Assembly: GCA_036003885.1 (NCBI GenBank)
Contig: DASYSA010000565.1
Coordinates: 1 to 12,865 of the forward strand
DNA from: DASYSA01 sp036003885
GTDB lineage: Bacteria > Acidobacteriota > Blastocatellia > UBA7656
DNA: 12,865 bases
Direction: 5' to 3'
Numbering within the stretch: the stretch's first letter is position 1; every line of letters begins with the position of its first letter. A model generated the notes under the pieces. That model was not told the DNA's origin, did no database searches, and saw only the letters and a program-made list of their open reading frames with translations. The position numbers and the translations under genes were made by a program. Positions 5,541 to 12,865 of the stretch are shown here, piece after piece.

Positions 5541-8468
5541 TCATCTTGGCTTTCGCCTCTTCAATTCAAGCAGGCGGCTCGCGAGCGTTTGCGGTTCTTC
5601 AGATCCACCAGGTTCCTCGCTGGACTCAGCAATCGACTCCGGAAGTGCGGGTTTCGCCGTCGACTCCTTGCCATCTTCATCGAGGGGCTCAGCACGCGAG
5701 GGAGGCGGAACTTGAGCGCCCAAGTCTAGCGAAACCGGACCCTCATCGCCGAGCTTCAAACGTGTTCGAGCATCTTTTAACTGGGCATGCGACACCGCTG
5801 TTTCTGCATCTGCGTCTTCGGCACTCGGTCGCCCGAGCTTTGAGGCAAGCCATGCCCGCGCTTCGCCCAACTGCTCGCGTGTGAGGTGCAGCCGGCGCAC
5901 GCCAACGTCGAAGGGCAGAAGCAGCAGCGCAGACAGCATCAGCGCTTCCCATATCTCGCGCGGGCGATGCTTGAGCGCTCGCCGCTCGAAGAGATCTGTG
6001 TCTGAGTCGTTGCCGGCGGCTGGTCGATCCGAGATCACTCGGCCGCCGGTGTCTTCACTGATCCGGGCGAGCAGACTCGCGTCGCCCCGTGAGATTCCGA
6101 ACTCCGGTGAGTATGAATTCACCGACCCGGTGACGGGCGCTGCCTCACCGCCTTCTTCGGTCACGCTTACCAAATAAGCTCCGCGCCCGGCGGCTGTGAA
6201 CTCCCCCTCGTAACGCCCGGCGGCCGTCTGATCGAGCGTGATCTCCTGGGCGGAGAGGTCTGGACCGACTACGCGCGCTCGCAAGCGAAGGCTGTTCCTG
6301 TAGCCGCCCTCCGGTGTCAGCGCTTCAACCGTCACACGTCCTTTCCCCGCGTTGATCTCCACTCGCGGAACCAGATTGCCTGTGCTCTCGCGCCTGATCG
6401 TGTCGCGCATCGCCTGGGTCCAGAACTGCCCGAAGCCGGACCAACTCATCCAGCCGCCCGCCCATCGCGACTTCGCATCCGAAGTAAACGCTGCCGCGCG
6501 CCCGAGTCCATACTGCCAGACTGCGTAAACCGGATCGTCCTTATCAGAGACCAGTGAAGTGATTGCGGGCGACTGCAGCGAGTCGCGCTCGGCGGTCCCG
6601 ACATAGCCGCCAAGCTGAGGCGCAGCGCTCCAGTCTAGTCCCGACGTCGCCTGGGTTGAGCGAACGAGGCGAGGCGTGAACGGTTCTTCGATAAGAGTCG
6701 AGCGAGAGGCCAGGAACGCCTCGCGGGTGAAGATGCGCGGCAGGTTCTCAGCCGCATCGGTGGCATAGAAACGCCCGCCGCCCTGGTGGGCGAGCATTTT
6801 CATCAAGGACAGATCGGCATCCTCTCCGATCGCCACGCTCGACAACGTTATGCCCGCTTCGATTATTCGTCGAACGATCGTTGGATAATTGCCCTCGCTC
6901 TGGCCGTCCGAGAGAAGAATTATGTGTTTGATCTGAGCATCACTGGCGGCCAGGGATGCACGGGCCATCTCGAGGCCCGCATAAATGTTCGTTCCACCTA
7001 TCGCTTGAATTGTGGTGATCTCCCCGGTTATGGCCTTCTTGTCCTCCACCTTTGTCAGCTTAACGACCGCGTGCGCCGAATCATCGAATGCGATCACCTC
7101 TACGGAGTCGCGTTCCGAGAGGAAGTCAACGGCCGCGGAAGCGGCTTCCACAGCCAGTTGTATCTTGGTCCCCAACATCGAGCCGGACTTGTCGATGACC
7201 AGCGCGAGAGCAAGCGAGGGGAAATGTTTCTTCTGCCGCACGTCGAGAGAGACAGGGAGCGTCTCTTCAATAGGCGTTTTGAAGTAGCCCCCGGGTCCGA
7301 AGCTCTGGTCCCCGCCGATCATCATGAAGCCGCCGCCCAGGTCCTTGACGTACGACTGGACCATCTTCATCTGGTCTTCAGTGAGCGCAGTGGCCGGAAC
7401 GTTGTCAAAGATCACCAGATCGTAATTCTGGAATCCGGCGAGCTTCGTCGGCAGTCCGCCCGGCGGCCGCACATCGGGCGCGAAGTTTCCTTCTGTAAGA
7501 ACCCGCATCAGGCCTTGCGACGGCTGGCGGTCGCCGTAGAGGTATAGCGCCCTGGGACGGCCCTCGACCAGTGCGAATGCCTCACGTGAGTTGTTCTGCA
7601 CGAAACCGTCCGCCTGCGTGGCTTCAATCTCAGCACGATAGGTGTAGAAGCCTTTTTGGTCGAGACGCTGAGGCATGACGAAGATATTTTCGCCCTCGGC
7701 GCTCAGATGGACCGGGCGCTCGGCTACGACTGAGTCATTGCGAAAAACGCGCAAGACGGCATCCGTATCCTGCGTGCTGTCGATCGTTGCCTTAAGATCG
7801 AAGGCTTCGCCCTCCGCGGGCATCTGAGGCGCCGCAAGCTCTCGGACCGCGACTTCACCATGCTGGGCTGTGCGCTCGCTCACAGTTCGCATGTAGCGTG
7901 TGTAGACTTCGACTCCTTCAGCTTTGAGGAGCCTCGACTCCTCCACTGCGCTTGCAAGGTTCTCATTTCCGTCGGAAAGGAGTATCAGTCTTCCGGCCGC
8001 CGTCTCGGGGACCAGCGCGGCGGCGAGTCGAAGCGCCCCTGCAATATCGGTGTACTCGCGCGCCGGATTCGAGCTGATCCCGGTCAGGCGCCAGTCGCCC
8101 AGAACCTCTTTGCGAGTGGGCGCTAGCTCCACCAGAGCGTCGCGAGCAAAGGCAACGACACCGAGGTAGTCGCGAGCAGATGCGCGATCGATTTCACGAT
8201 TGATGAAATCAACCACATCTCGTTGCTCGTCCGGCGATGTGCTTGCAGAGAGATCCACTACGAAGATCAATGCCAGATCGCGTGAAGAGCTCCTGAGCCT
8301 GAATCCGCCCAGCGCCAGCACCACCAGCAACAGAATCAGCACACGCACACTGATGCTCACCGCGCCACGTAGTCCGGACAGGTTCGCCAGACTATGGCGC
8401 GTGAAGTAGAGCGCCGCGGGGATCAGTCCCAGCAACAGCAGCGCGATCGGGTTAGTGAATTCGATCAT
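5541..8468 (-). CDS. Membrane protein with two VWA domains flanking a glutamine-amidotransferase-like domain
   Basis: A 975-residue protein. Membrane segments at about 7-25 and 41-58 precede VWA domain 1 with MIDAS residues DLSAS (72-76), Thr140 and Asp166. Next come a class I GATase-like domain (about 305-405), VWA domain 2 with DKSGS (426-430), Thr493 and Asp521, a beta-rich region, a third membrane segment (about 839-856) and a 119-residue polar tail. Positive charges after segments 1 and 3 put residues 60-838 outside the membrane and the tail in the cytoplasm. No cysteine occurs, so the GATase-like fold cannot be a cysteine-dependent amidotransferase. ATG 8468 gives the family-like N-terminus MIEFTNP and has AGGCGG five bases upstream; an in-frame GTG at 8489 is less likely. 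It lies 57 bp after the BatA-like gene, surely co-transcribed. Such proteins accompany MoxR/BatA systems; the molecular role is not established. Confidence 0.9.
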   Translation of the reverse strand: MIEFTNPIALLLLGLIPAALYFTRHSLANLSGLRGAVSISVRVLILLLVVLALGGFRLRSSSRDLALIFVVDLSASTSPDEQRDVVDFINREIDRASARDYLGVVAFARDALVELAPTRKEVLGDWRLTGISSNPAREYTDIAGALRLAAALVPETAAGRLILLSDGNENLASAVEESRLLKAEGVEVYTRYMRTVSERTAQHGEVAVRELAAPQMPAEGEAFDLKATIDSTQDTDAVLRVFRNDSVVAERPVHLSAEGENIFVMPQRLDQKGFYTYRAEIEATQADGFVQNNSREAFALVEGRPRALYLYGDRQPSQGLMRVLTEGNFAPDVRPPGGLPTKLAGFQNYDLVIFDNVPATALTEDQMKMVQSYVKDLGGGFMMIGGDQSFGPGGYFKTPIEETLPVSLDVRQKKHFPSLALALVIDKSGSMLGTKIQLAVEAASAAVDFLSERDSVEVIAFDDSAHAVVKLTKVEDKKAITGEITTIQAIGGTNIYAGLEMARASLAASDAQIKHIILLSDGQSEGNYPTIVRRIIEAGITLSSVAIGEDADLSLMKMLAHQGGGRFYATDAAENLPRIFTREAFLASRSTLIEEPFTPRLVRSTQATSGLDWSAAPQLGGYVGTAERDSLQSPAITSLVSDKDDPVYAVWQYGLGRAAAFTSDAKSRWAGGWMSWSGFGQFWTQAMRDTIRRESTGNLVPRVEINAGKGRVTVEALTPEGGYRNSLRLRARVVGPDLSAQEITLDQTAAGRYEGEFTAAGRGAYLVSVTEEGGEAAPVTGSVNSYSPEFGISRGDASLLARISEDTGGRVISDRPAAGNDSDTDLFERRALKHRPREIWEALMLSALLLLPFDVGVRRLHLTREQLGEARAWLASKLGRPSAEDADAETAVSHAQLKDARTRLKLGDEGPVSLDLGAQVPPPSRAEPLDEDGKESTAKPALPESIAESSEEPGGSEEPQTLASRLLELKRRKPR

Positions 8469-8486
8469 CTTCCCCGCCTGGGTACA

Positions 8487-8501
8487 CACGCTTCCAGCGT
8501 G
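8487..8501 (-). promoter_or_regulatory. Hairpin in the spacer between the two VWA genes
   Basis: CACGCT (8487-8492) and AGCGTG (8496-8501) form a perfect 6-bp stem with a 3-base loop. It covers the alternative GTG codon (8489-8487) and its weak upstream GGAAG, and lies 18 bases upstream of ATG 8468. It may tune translation or mRNA decay between the two genes; the short stem could also be chance. Confidence 0.35.
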
Positions 8502-8525
8502 CGAATGTCCCGGTGGTTCCAGGAT

Positions 8526-10367
8526 TCAGAGAGTGATCCTCCTGTGATATATCCACCATTCGACGGCCAGGATCATCAGCGTCACAAGGGCGATCCATCT
8601 CCAGGCCTCGCGCTCTGACTGAAAACTCTCGGCCTGTCCAACTACTTCTCCCGTGCGAGTCTCGATCGAATCCCGCGGCGAGGTGTCTGTTTCCGCCTCA
8701 CTGAGCAAGGTGACCGCAAAAGGAGGCTGGTCCTTGACCGCATAGGCGCCGACCAGCATGGTGTCAGCGAAGATGGCTGTGCCATCCGAGACGGCGATCT
8801 CTTCCGTTCGGCCATTCGGCGTCGTCAAAGCCACACTCGTCGACGCACCTCGAAGCGTGATTGGTTGACCGGCTCGGACGACCCGTTCGGACCCCTCCGA
8901 GTCCCTTCTCGCAAGCCACGAAATCGAATTGGCCAGCAGGAGGGGAAACTCAACCTTGAGCGGTAGATCGCTTTGAGCGAGATCGAACCCGATAAGCACG
9001 ACGCGACGATGCCCATCATCTCCTGCCCATATCAAGCCGTTACTGCTGCTGCTGACGATGGGTTTGAGCCACGAGGCGGTCTCGCGCTTCGCCGCGGTCT
9101 CGATGTGCAGATCGGCATAACTGAGGTAGTCGTTTACCGGGTGCCCGCGATTGACGGACGCAACCTCCGGCTTTTCGAGCGCGCCGATTGTCCGCCACAG
9201 CTCAGGCGAATCAGAAGGGTTGATCGCCAGCAGCGGCCGATGGCTTTCAAGAATTCCGGTCGCAGGCGCGCTGTCGATCACTATGCAGTCAAATTCAGAA
9301 AGAGCGGTATTGCCCGGGTTGATCCTACGCGCGTCGAGGTCCGGATTGACCGCCAGAGCCTGCGCCAGAAACGGATCCGCGCTTGCGACTCCTACGCGGA
9401 GCTTACGAGAATCGGGCACCTGTGCGTACGCGATGTTGTCGGAGGCGAGATCATCGGCGACGTCGAGCTTCAGCTCGGCCAGTCCGCCTCCCGGCGGCAA
9501 TGAATCGTAGATCAGGGTTCCTCGGCTGTTGGCGGCCAGACTAGTTGTGCGCACATCGACCAGCCTTCCATCGATTCGCAGCTCGACGCCGATCTCACGA
9601 TCGCGCATGCCGAAGTTGGAGATCGCGGCAAACAACTCCTGCCGGATACCTCCCTGGAGCGGTCGTGAGTTCATTGAGACGATCCCGGCATTCTCCGCGC
9701 GCGTACCGACTCGAACGAAGCGGAGTTTCATGGCCGGGATGGCTGCCGAGCTCGGGGCAGATTCCGAGGGTGGAAGGGCTCCGCCGCCATCGCTGATGAC
9801 GATGATGCCGGCGTCGCGCTCGGCCCTGGCGATCTGTTCGGCCAACCTCTGCGCATCCGCAAGGTTTCCTGCCGAGTCTGTCTCGCGCACGTCGTCGATC
9901 GCTCTAAGGAGCTGAGCACGGTCGGATGTGAGCGGGCTTCGCACGACGACTCGCGTGGAGCTTTCGATTATGGCGGCCCGCTCGGTTCCGCTCAGGCCTT
10001 CGACCATCTCGTGTGCAAGCTCTCTGGCTCGCTCGAGCCGGGTGCGACCATCCTGGTCGCGGGCGCTCATGCTTGCCGTGGAATCCAGGATGATGACTGT
10101 GCTGCCCGAGGCCAGAGCGCGAGTGGTGATCAGAGGTCTGGAGAGGGCGAATACCAACGCTGCCAGGGCGGCCAGCTGCAAGATCAAAAGGAGGCTTCGG
10201 CGGAGACGCCTGAAGGGAGCGTTGGCTTCTATCTCCTCAAGCGCGCGTTGCCACAGCAAGACGCTGGGAACAACACGCCTCTTGCGCTTCAGCTTGAGCA
10301 GGTAGAAGAAGATGATCGGCGCACTGAGCAGCAACCACCACAGCGCGCCTGACGAAAGAAATCTCAT
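8526..10367 (-). CDS. BatA-like aerotolerance-type membrane protein with VWA domain
   Basis: A 613-residue protein. The N-terminal BatA-type module has membrane segment 1 (about 9-24), the basic loop KLKRKRRVVPSVLLWQRAL, and segment 2 (about 58-76). A VWA domain follows: MIDAS DSTAS at 95-99 and Asp193 (ISDGG), but the usual metal-binding Thr of the second loop is not evident in SAGNLADA. Then come a beta-rich region (about 215-315), a Rossmann-like stretch (about 322-390) with FDCIVIDSAPAT, the motif SDLPLKVEFPLLLANSISWL (466-485), and a terminal membrane segment (about 590-607) ending in YHRRITL. The basic loop is cytoplasmic by the positive-inside rule, so the VWA part is outside. The start has no clear ribosome binding site because a repeat element ends two bases upstream, but the N-terminus matches the family. 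It precedes the VWA/GATase-like gene in one operon. BatA proteins are linked to envelope stress tolerance; the role here is inferred. Confidence 0.9.
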   Translation of the reverse strand: MRFLSSGALWWLLLSAPIIFFYLLKLKRKRRVVPSVLLWQRALEEIEANAPFRRLRRSLLLILQLAALAALVFALSRPLITTRALASGSTVIILDSTASMSARDQDGRTRLERARELAHEMVEGLSGTERAAIIESSTRVVVRSPLTSDRAQLLRAIDDVRETDSAGNLADAQRLAEQIARAERDAGIIVISDGGGALPPSESAPSSAAIPAMKLRFVRVGTRAENAGIVSMNSRPLQGGIRQELFAAISNFGMRDREIGVELRIDGRLVDVRTTSLAANSRGTLIYDSLPPGGGLAELKLDVADDLASDNIAYAQVPDSRKLRVGVASADPFLAQALAVNPDLDARRINPGNTALSEFDCIVIDSAPATGILESHRPLLAINPSDSPELWRTIGALEKPEVASVNRGHPVNDYLSYADLHIETAAKRETASWLKPIVSSSSNGLIWAGDDGHRRVVLIGFDLAQSDLPLKVEFPLLLANSISWLARRDSEGSERVVRAGQPITLRGASTSVALTTPNGRTEEIAVSDGTAIFADTMLVGAYAVKDQPPFAVTLLSEAETDTSPRDSIETRTGEVVGQAESFQSEREAWRWIALVTLMILAVEWWIYHRRITL

Positions 10368-10369
10368 TG

Positions 10370-10451
10370 GTCAGTGGTCCGTTGTCCGTTGTCCGTTGTC
10401 GTAGCCGGTAGCCGCTTGCTTCGAACCAACAACTGACAACGGACCACGGAC
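10370..10451. repeat. Heptamer-based imperfect inverted repeat filling an intergenic gap
   Basis: The left arm 10370-10391 and the reverse complement of the right arm 10430-10451 match at 20 of 22 bases by eye. The left side is built of 7-bp units (TCCGTTG three times, 10378-10398, after TCAGTGG). The right side has AACTGAC, AACGGAC and CACGGAC. The 38-base centre contains another 7-bp pair, GTAGCCG twice (10401-10414). It ends two bases from the BatA-like ATG and six from the glucosidase stop. From memory, similar heptamer strings are common dispersed repeats in some environmental bacteria; copy number cannot be judged here. Confidence 0.75.
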
Positions 10452-10457
10452 ATTCGC

Positions 10458-12865
10458 TCAGTCGCTGGGGTCAGAGGCAGGCTCCCCGCTCTGCTGAAGC
10501 AGTTTCGCTACCAAGGCGGTCCAGCCGGTCTGATGGCTCGCACCGAGACCCGCGCCGTTGTCGCCATGGAAGTATTCATAGAATAAGATCAGGTCGCGCC
10601 AGTGCGGGTCTGTCTGAAACTTCTCGGCTCCTCCATACACGGGCCGCCGTCGCTCGCTGTCCTGCAGAAAGATTCGCGTCAGCCTCTGCGATAGCTCCGT
10701 AGCTACTTCCCACAACGTCATCATGCGGCCCGAACCGGTGGGACACTCGACCTGGTACTCGTCGCCCAGGTAGTGGTGAAACTTTTGCAGCGACTCGATG
10801 ATCAGATAGTTCACCGGGAACCAGATGGGGCCACGCCAGTTCGAATTGCCGCCGAACAGAGAAGTGGTCGATTCGGCCGGCTCGTACTTGACCGCGCTTT
10901 CGGTGCCGTTGACGCGCAAAATGTAGGGATCATCCAAATGGCGCCGCGAGACTGACCGGATGCCGAAAGGCGAAAGAAACTCGCTTTCGTCCAGCATCAC
11001 CTTCAAGACCTGGCGAAGTTGATCGCGGGTGATGATCGACATCATCCGGCGTTCGCCTCGCCTTTGGATCTCCATGCGAGCCACGTTGCGAGTCAGGTCG
11101 CTTCTATGTTCCACGAACCAGTCGAGCCGCCGCTTGAATCCGCTCATAGTCTCGAGCACCTCAGTCTCGAGGCCGTCCACGGCAAACAGAGGAATCAAGC
11201 CGACCATCGAACGCACTTTCATCGGAATCGCCCGGCCGTCCGTAAGTTGCAACACGTCGAAGTAAAAGCCCTCCTCTTCGCTCCACAGGCTGATCTCACT
11301 ATTGCCGAGGTTGTTAATGGCGAAGGCGATGTAGAGAAAGTGCTCCCAGAATTTGCTGGCCACATCCTCATACGCCGGATCCTCGCGGGCGAGCTCCAGC
11401 GCTATTGCCATCATGTTGAGGCAGTACATCCCCATCCAGCTCGTGCCGTCGGCTTGCTCGATGTGACCACCCGTGGGAAGAGGCTTGCTGCGATCGAATA
11501 CGCCGACGTTATCGAGTCCAAGGAAGCCGCCCTGGAAGACGTTCTTTCCTTCGGCGTCCTTGCGATTCACCCACCAGTTGAAGTTGAGCAGCAGCTTGTG
11601 AAATATGCGCTCCAGAAACTTAGTATCGCCCGATCCGCGTTGCTTCTTATCGATCTTGTAGACGCGCCAGGCCGCCCACGCGTGCACCGGTGGATTCACA
11701 TCGCCGAATGCCCATTCGTAAGCCGGCAGTTGTCCGTTGGGATGCATGTACCATTCGCGAAGCAATAGAATTAGCTGTTCCTTTGCAAAGTCCGCATCGA
11801 TCAGCGCAAGCGGTATGCAATGGAACGCCAGGTCCCAGGCCGCGTACCATGGATACTCCCACTTGTCGGGCATTGAGATGATGTCGTCATTGTACAAATG
11901 TACCCATTCGCGATTTCTGCCGTTCAAGCGCTCCTTTGGAGGTGGGACGCAGTTCGGGTCCCCGTTGAGCCAGGTTCGGATATCGTAGTAGTAAAACTGC
12001 TTGCTCCACAGCAGGCCTCCAAACGCCTGTCGCATCACGTTGGCCGCGTCGGCCGACAAATCTTCCGGAATAACTGTCGAGTAAAACTCGTCCGCTTCCT
12101 GCCGGCGCTGTGCAAACAAAAGATCGAACGGCGTCCCACAAGGATCATCGTCGGCCGATGAGGCTCCAGTGTTCGTGAGTCTGAGACGCACGATCGCTGT
12201 CTCACCCGATCCAAGGATCAGCGGATAATGCGCGGCCGCCTTGGTGCCTTTCAGTTGCGGGTTCAGCGCCTGCTGTCGACCGAGCACTACGAAATCGTTG
12301 ATGCTGTCCTTGACGTAAGGAGAACTGTTCGGCACGCGGTAGAGCCGCTCGGTGTTCGTTTCGTTCTCTGTGAACAGCAATTCGGGTTTTCCCTGACAGA
12401 ACAGCAGGCGCTTGCCGTAGTAGTAATGGAAGAGTTCAACAACCGAAGCGTTCTCTGCGTGTGGATCTCTGTGAAGGCCGGGGCGCGGCTGAGTGTCATC
12501 CCAGGACCAGATGTTGCGAAACCAGATCGTTGGAAGCAGATCCAATCGGGCGGGCTCGGGACCGCGATTGGTGACGCTGATTCGAATCAAGAGGTCCTCA
12601 GGTGTTGCCTTGGCGTACTCGGCCTGGACGTCGAAGTAACGGTCATCATCGAAGACCCCTGTGTCGAGCAACTCGAACTCGAGGTCCCCTCTTCCTCGAC
12701 GCCGGTTTTCTTCTATGAGTCTCTCGTAAGGGAACTCCGCCTGCGGATATTTGTAGAGGTACTTCATGTACGAATGGGTTGGGGTCGAATCGAGGTAGAA
12801 GTAGTATTCTTTAACGTCCTCTCCGTGGTTGCCTTGTTGTCCGGTGAGGCCGAACATCCGCTCTT
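10458..12865 (-). CDS. GH63-like glucosidase (MGH1-like (alpha/alpha)6-barrel), 5' end off window
   Basis: Soluble glycoside hydrolase related to GH63/mannosyl-oligosaccharide glucosidase and mannosylglycerate hydrolase. About 801 C-terminal residues are visible. The frame remains open through the right edge; the ATG at 12857 sits inside an ongoing family-like stretch (ER before MFGLTGQQGNHGEDVKEYYF), so it is not the start. By family length roughly 80-90 residues are missing (inference). Numbering from that Met: an N-terminal beta-rich domain (about 1-265), then the helical barrel. The probable general acid is Asp342 in YPWYAAWDLAFH and the probable general base Glu761 in FYEYFHGDNGAGLG. WRGPIWFPVNYL is the usual substrate-pocket motif. 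No signal peptide is visible. The substrate is probably an alpha-glucoside or mannosyl-type compatible solute, but cannot be told from sequence. It ends in the same orientation as the VWA genes but is separated from them by the repeat element. Confidence 0.92.
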   Translation of the reverse strand, partial: ERMFGLTGQQGNHGEDVKEYYFYLDSTPTHSYMKYLYKYPQAEFPYERLIEENRRRGRGDLEFELLDTGVFDDDRYFDVQAEYAKATPEDLLIRISVTNRGPEPARLDLLPTIWFRNIWSWDDTQPRPGLHRDPHAENASVVELFHYYYGKRLLFCQGKPELLFTENETNTERLYRVPNSSPYVKDSINDFVVLGRQQALNPQLKGTKAAAHYPLILGSGETAIVRLRLTNTGASSADDDPCGTPFDLLFAQRRQEADEFYSTVIPEDLSADAANVMRQAFGGLLWSKQFYYYDIRTWLNGDPNCVPPPKERLNGRNREWVHLYNDDIISMPDKWEYPWYAAWDLAFHCIPLALIDADFAKEQLILLLREWYMHPNGQLPAYEWAFGDVNPPVHAWAAWRVYKIDKKQRGSGDTKFLERIFHKLLLNFNWWVNRKDAEGKNVFQGGFLGLDNVGVFDRSKPLPTGGHIEQADGTSWMGMYCLNMMAIALELAREDPAYEDVASKFWEHFLYIAFAINNLGNSEISLWSEEEGFYFDVLQLTDGRAIPMKVRSMVGLIPLFAVDGLETEVLETMSGFKRRLDWFVEHRSDLTRNVARMEIQRRGERRMMSIITRDQLRQVLKVMLDESEFLSPFGIRSVSRRHLDDPYILRVNGTESAVKYEPAESTTSLFGGNSNWRGPIWFPVNYLIIESLQKFHHYLGDEYQVECPTGSGRMMTLWEVATELSQRLTRIFLQDSERRRPVYGGAEKFQTDPHWRDLILFYEYFHGDNGAGLGASHQTGWTALVAKLLQQSGEPASDPSD

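Noticed and set aside
6786..7547. 253-residue open frame on the plus strand
   Set aside because: It is wholly antisense to the VWA/GATase-like gene, has no recognisable family and has the His/Arg-rich composition typical of antisense shadows in GC-rich DNA.
10418..10430. GCTTCGAACC-like string resembling a tRNA T-loop on the reverse strand
   Set aside because: No acceptor, anticodon or D arms can be formed around it; it lies in the centre of the inverted repeat.
11019..11768. 249-residue open frame on the plus strand
   Set aside because: It is wholly antisense to conserved barrel coding sequence of the glucosidase and resembles no protein family.
12857..12865. ATG 12857 as the start of the glucosidase
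   Set aside because: The frame stays open upstream with conserved-looking residues ER, no ribosome binding site can be placed, and relatives have roughly 80-90 further N-terminal residues.

Overview
The window looks like ordinary chromosomal DNA from an Acidobacteriota bacterium, most likely class Blastocatellia. This is inferred from the gene set (a giant Reg_prop sensor kinase, a BatA-like/VWA-GATase-like gene pair and a GH63-type glucosidase), moderately high GC and dispersed-looking intergenic repeats. No 16S or other marker gene is present, so the assignment is provisional. All five genes I can support lie on the minus strand; the plus-strand open frames are shadows.

Layout by coordinate: (1) 1-3281 minus, a very large sensor histidine kinase with two predicted seven-bladed propellers, a Y_Y_Y domain, one membrane segment, a PAS domain and a HisKA domain. 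It runs off the left edge before its ATPase domain. (2) 3282-3826, a gene-free stretch with several hairpins and an inverted repeat. (3) 3827-5056 minus, a secreted proteinase K/aqualysin-like serine protease with a very strong ribosome binding site. (4) 5057-5540, a non-coding gap that should hold the protease promoter. (5) 5541-8468 minus, a 975-residue membrane protein with two VWA domains and a glutamine-amidotransferase-like domain lacking a cysteine. (6) 8526-10367 minus, a BatA-like VWA membrane protein. (7) 10368-10457, a gap filled almost entirely by a heptamer-based inverted repeat. (8) 10458-12865 minus, a GH63-like glucosidase whose N-terminus is beyond the right edge.

Transcription runs right to left. 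The BatA-like and VWA/GATase-like genes are 57 bp apart and almost certainly form one transcription unit. Both are predicted to place their VWA domains outside the cytoplasmic membrane and probably act together. The usual partners of this pair, a MoxR ATPase and a DUF58 protein, are absent from the window. The glucosidase upstream is separated from the pair by the repeat element and has no evident functional link. The protease and kinase appear to be separate units.

I see no phage, transposase, CRISPR array, tRNA or rRNA. The most unusual signals are small: in-phase heptad duplications on both sides of the kinase PAS domain, a 22-bp imperfect inverted repeat fitted between two genes, a second inverted repeat downstream of the protease, and a GATase-like core motif shared by both VWA proteins.
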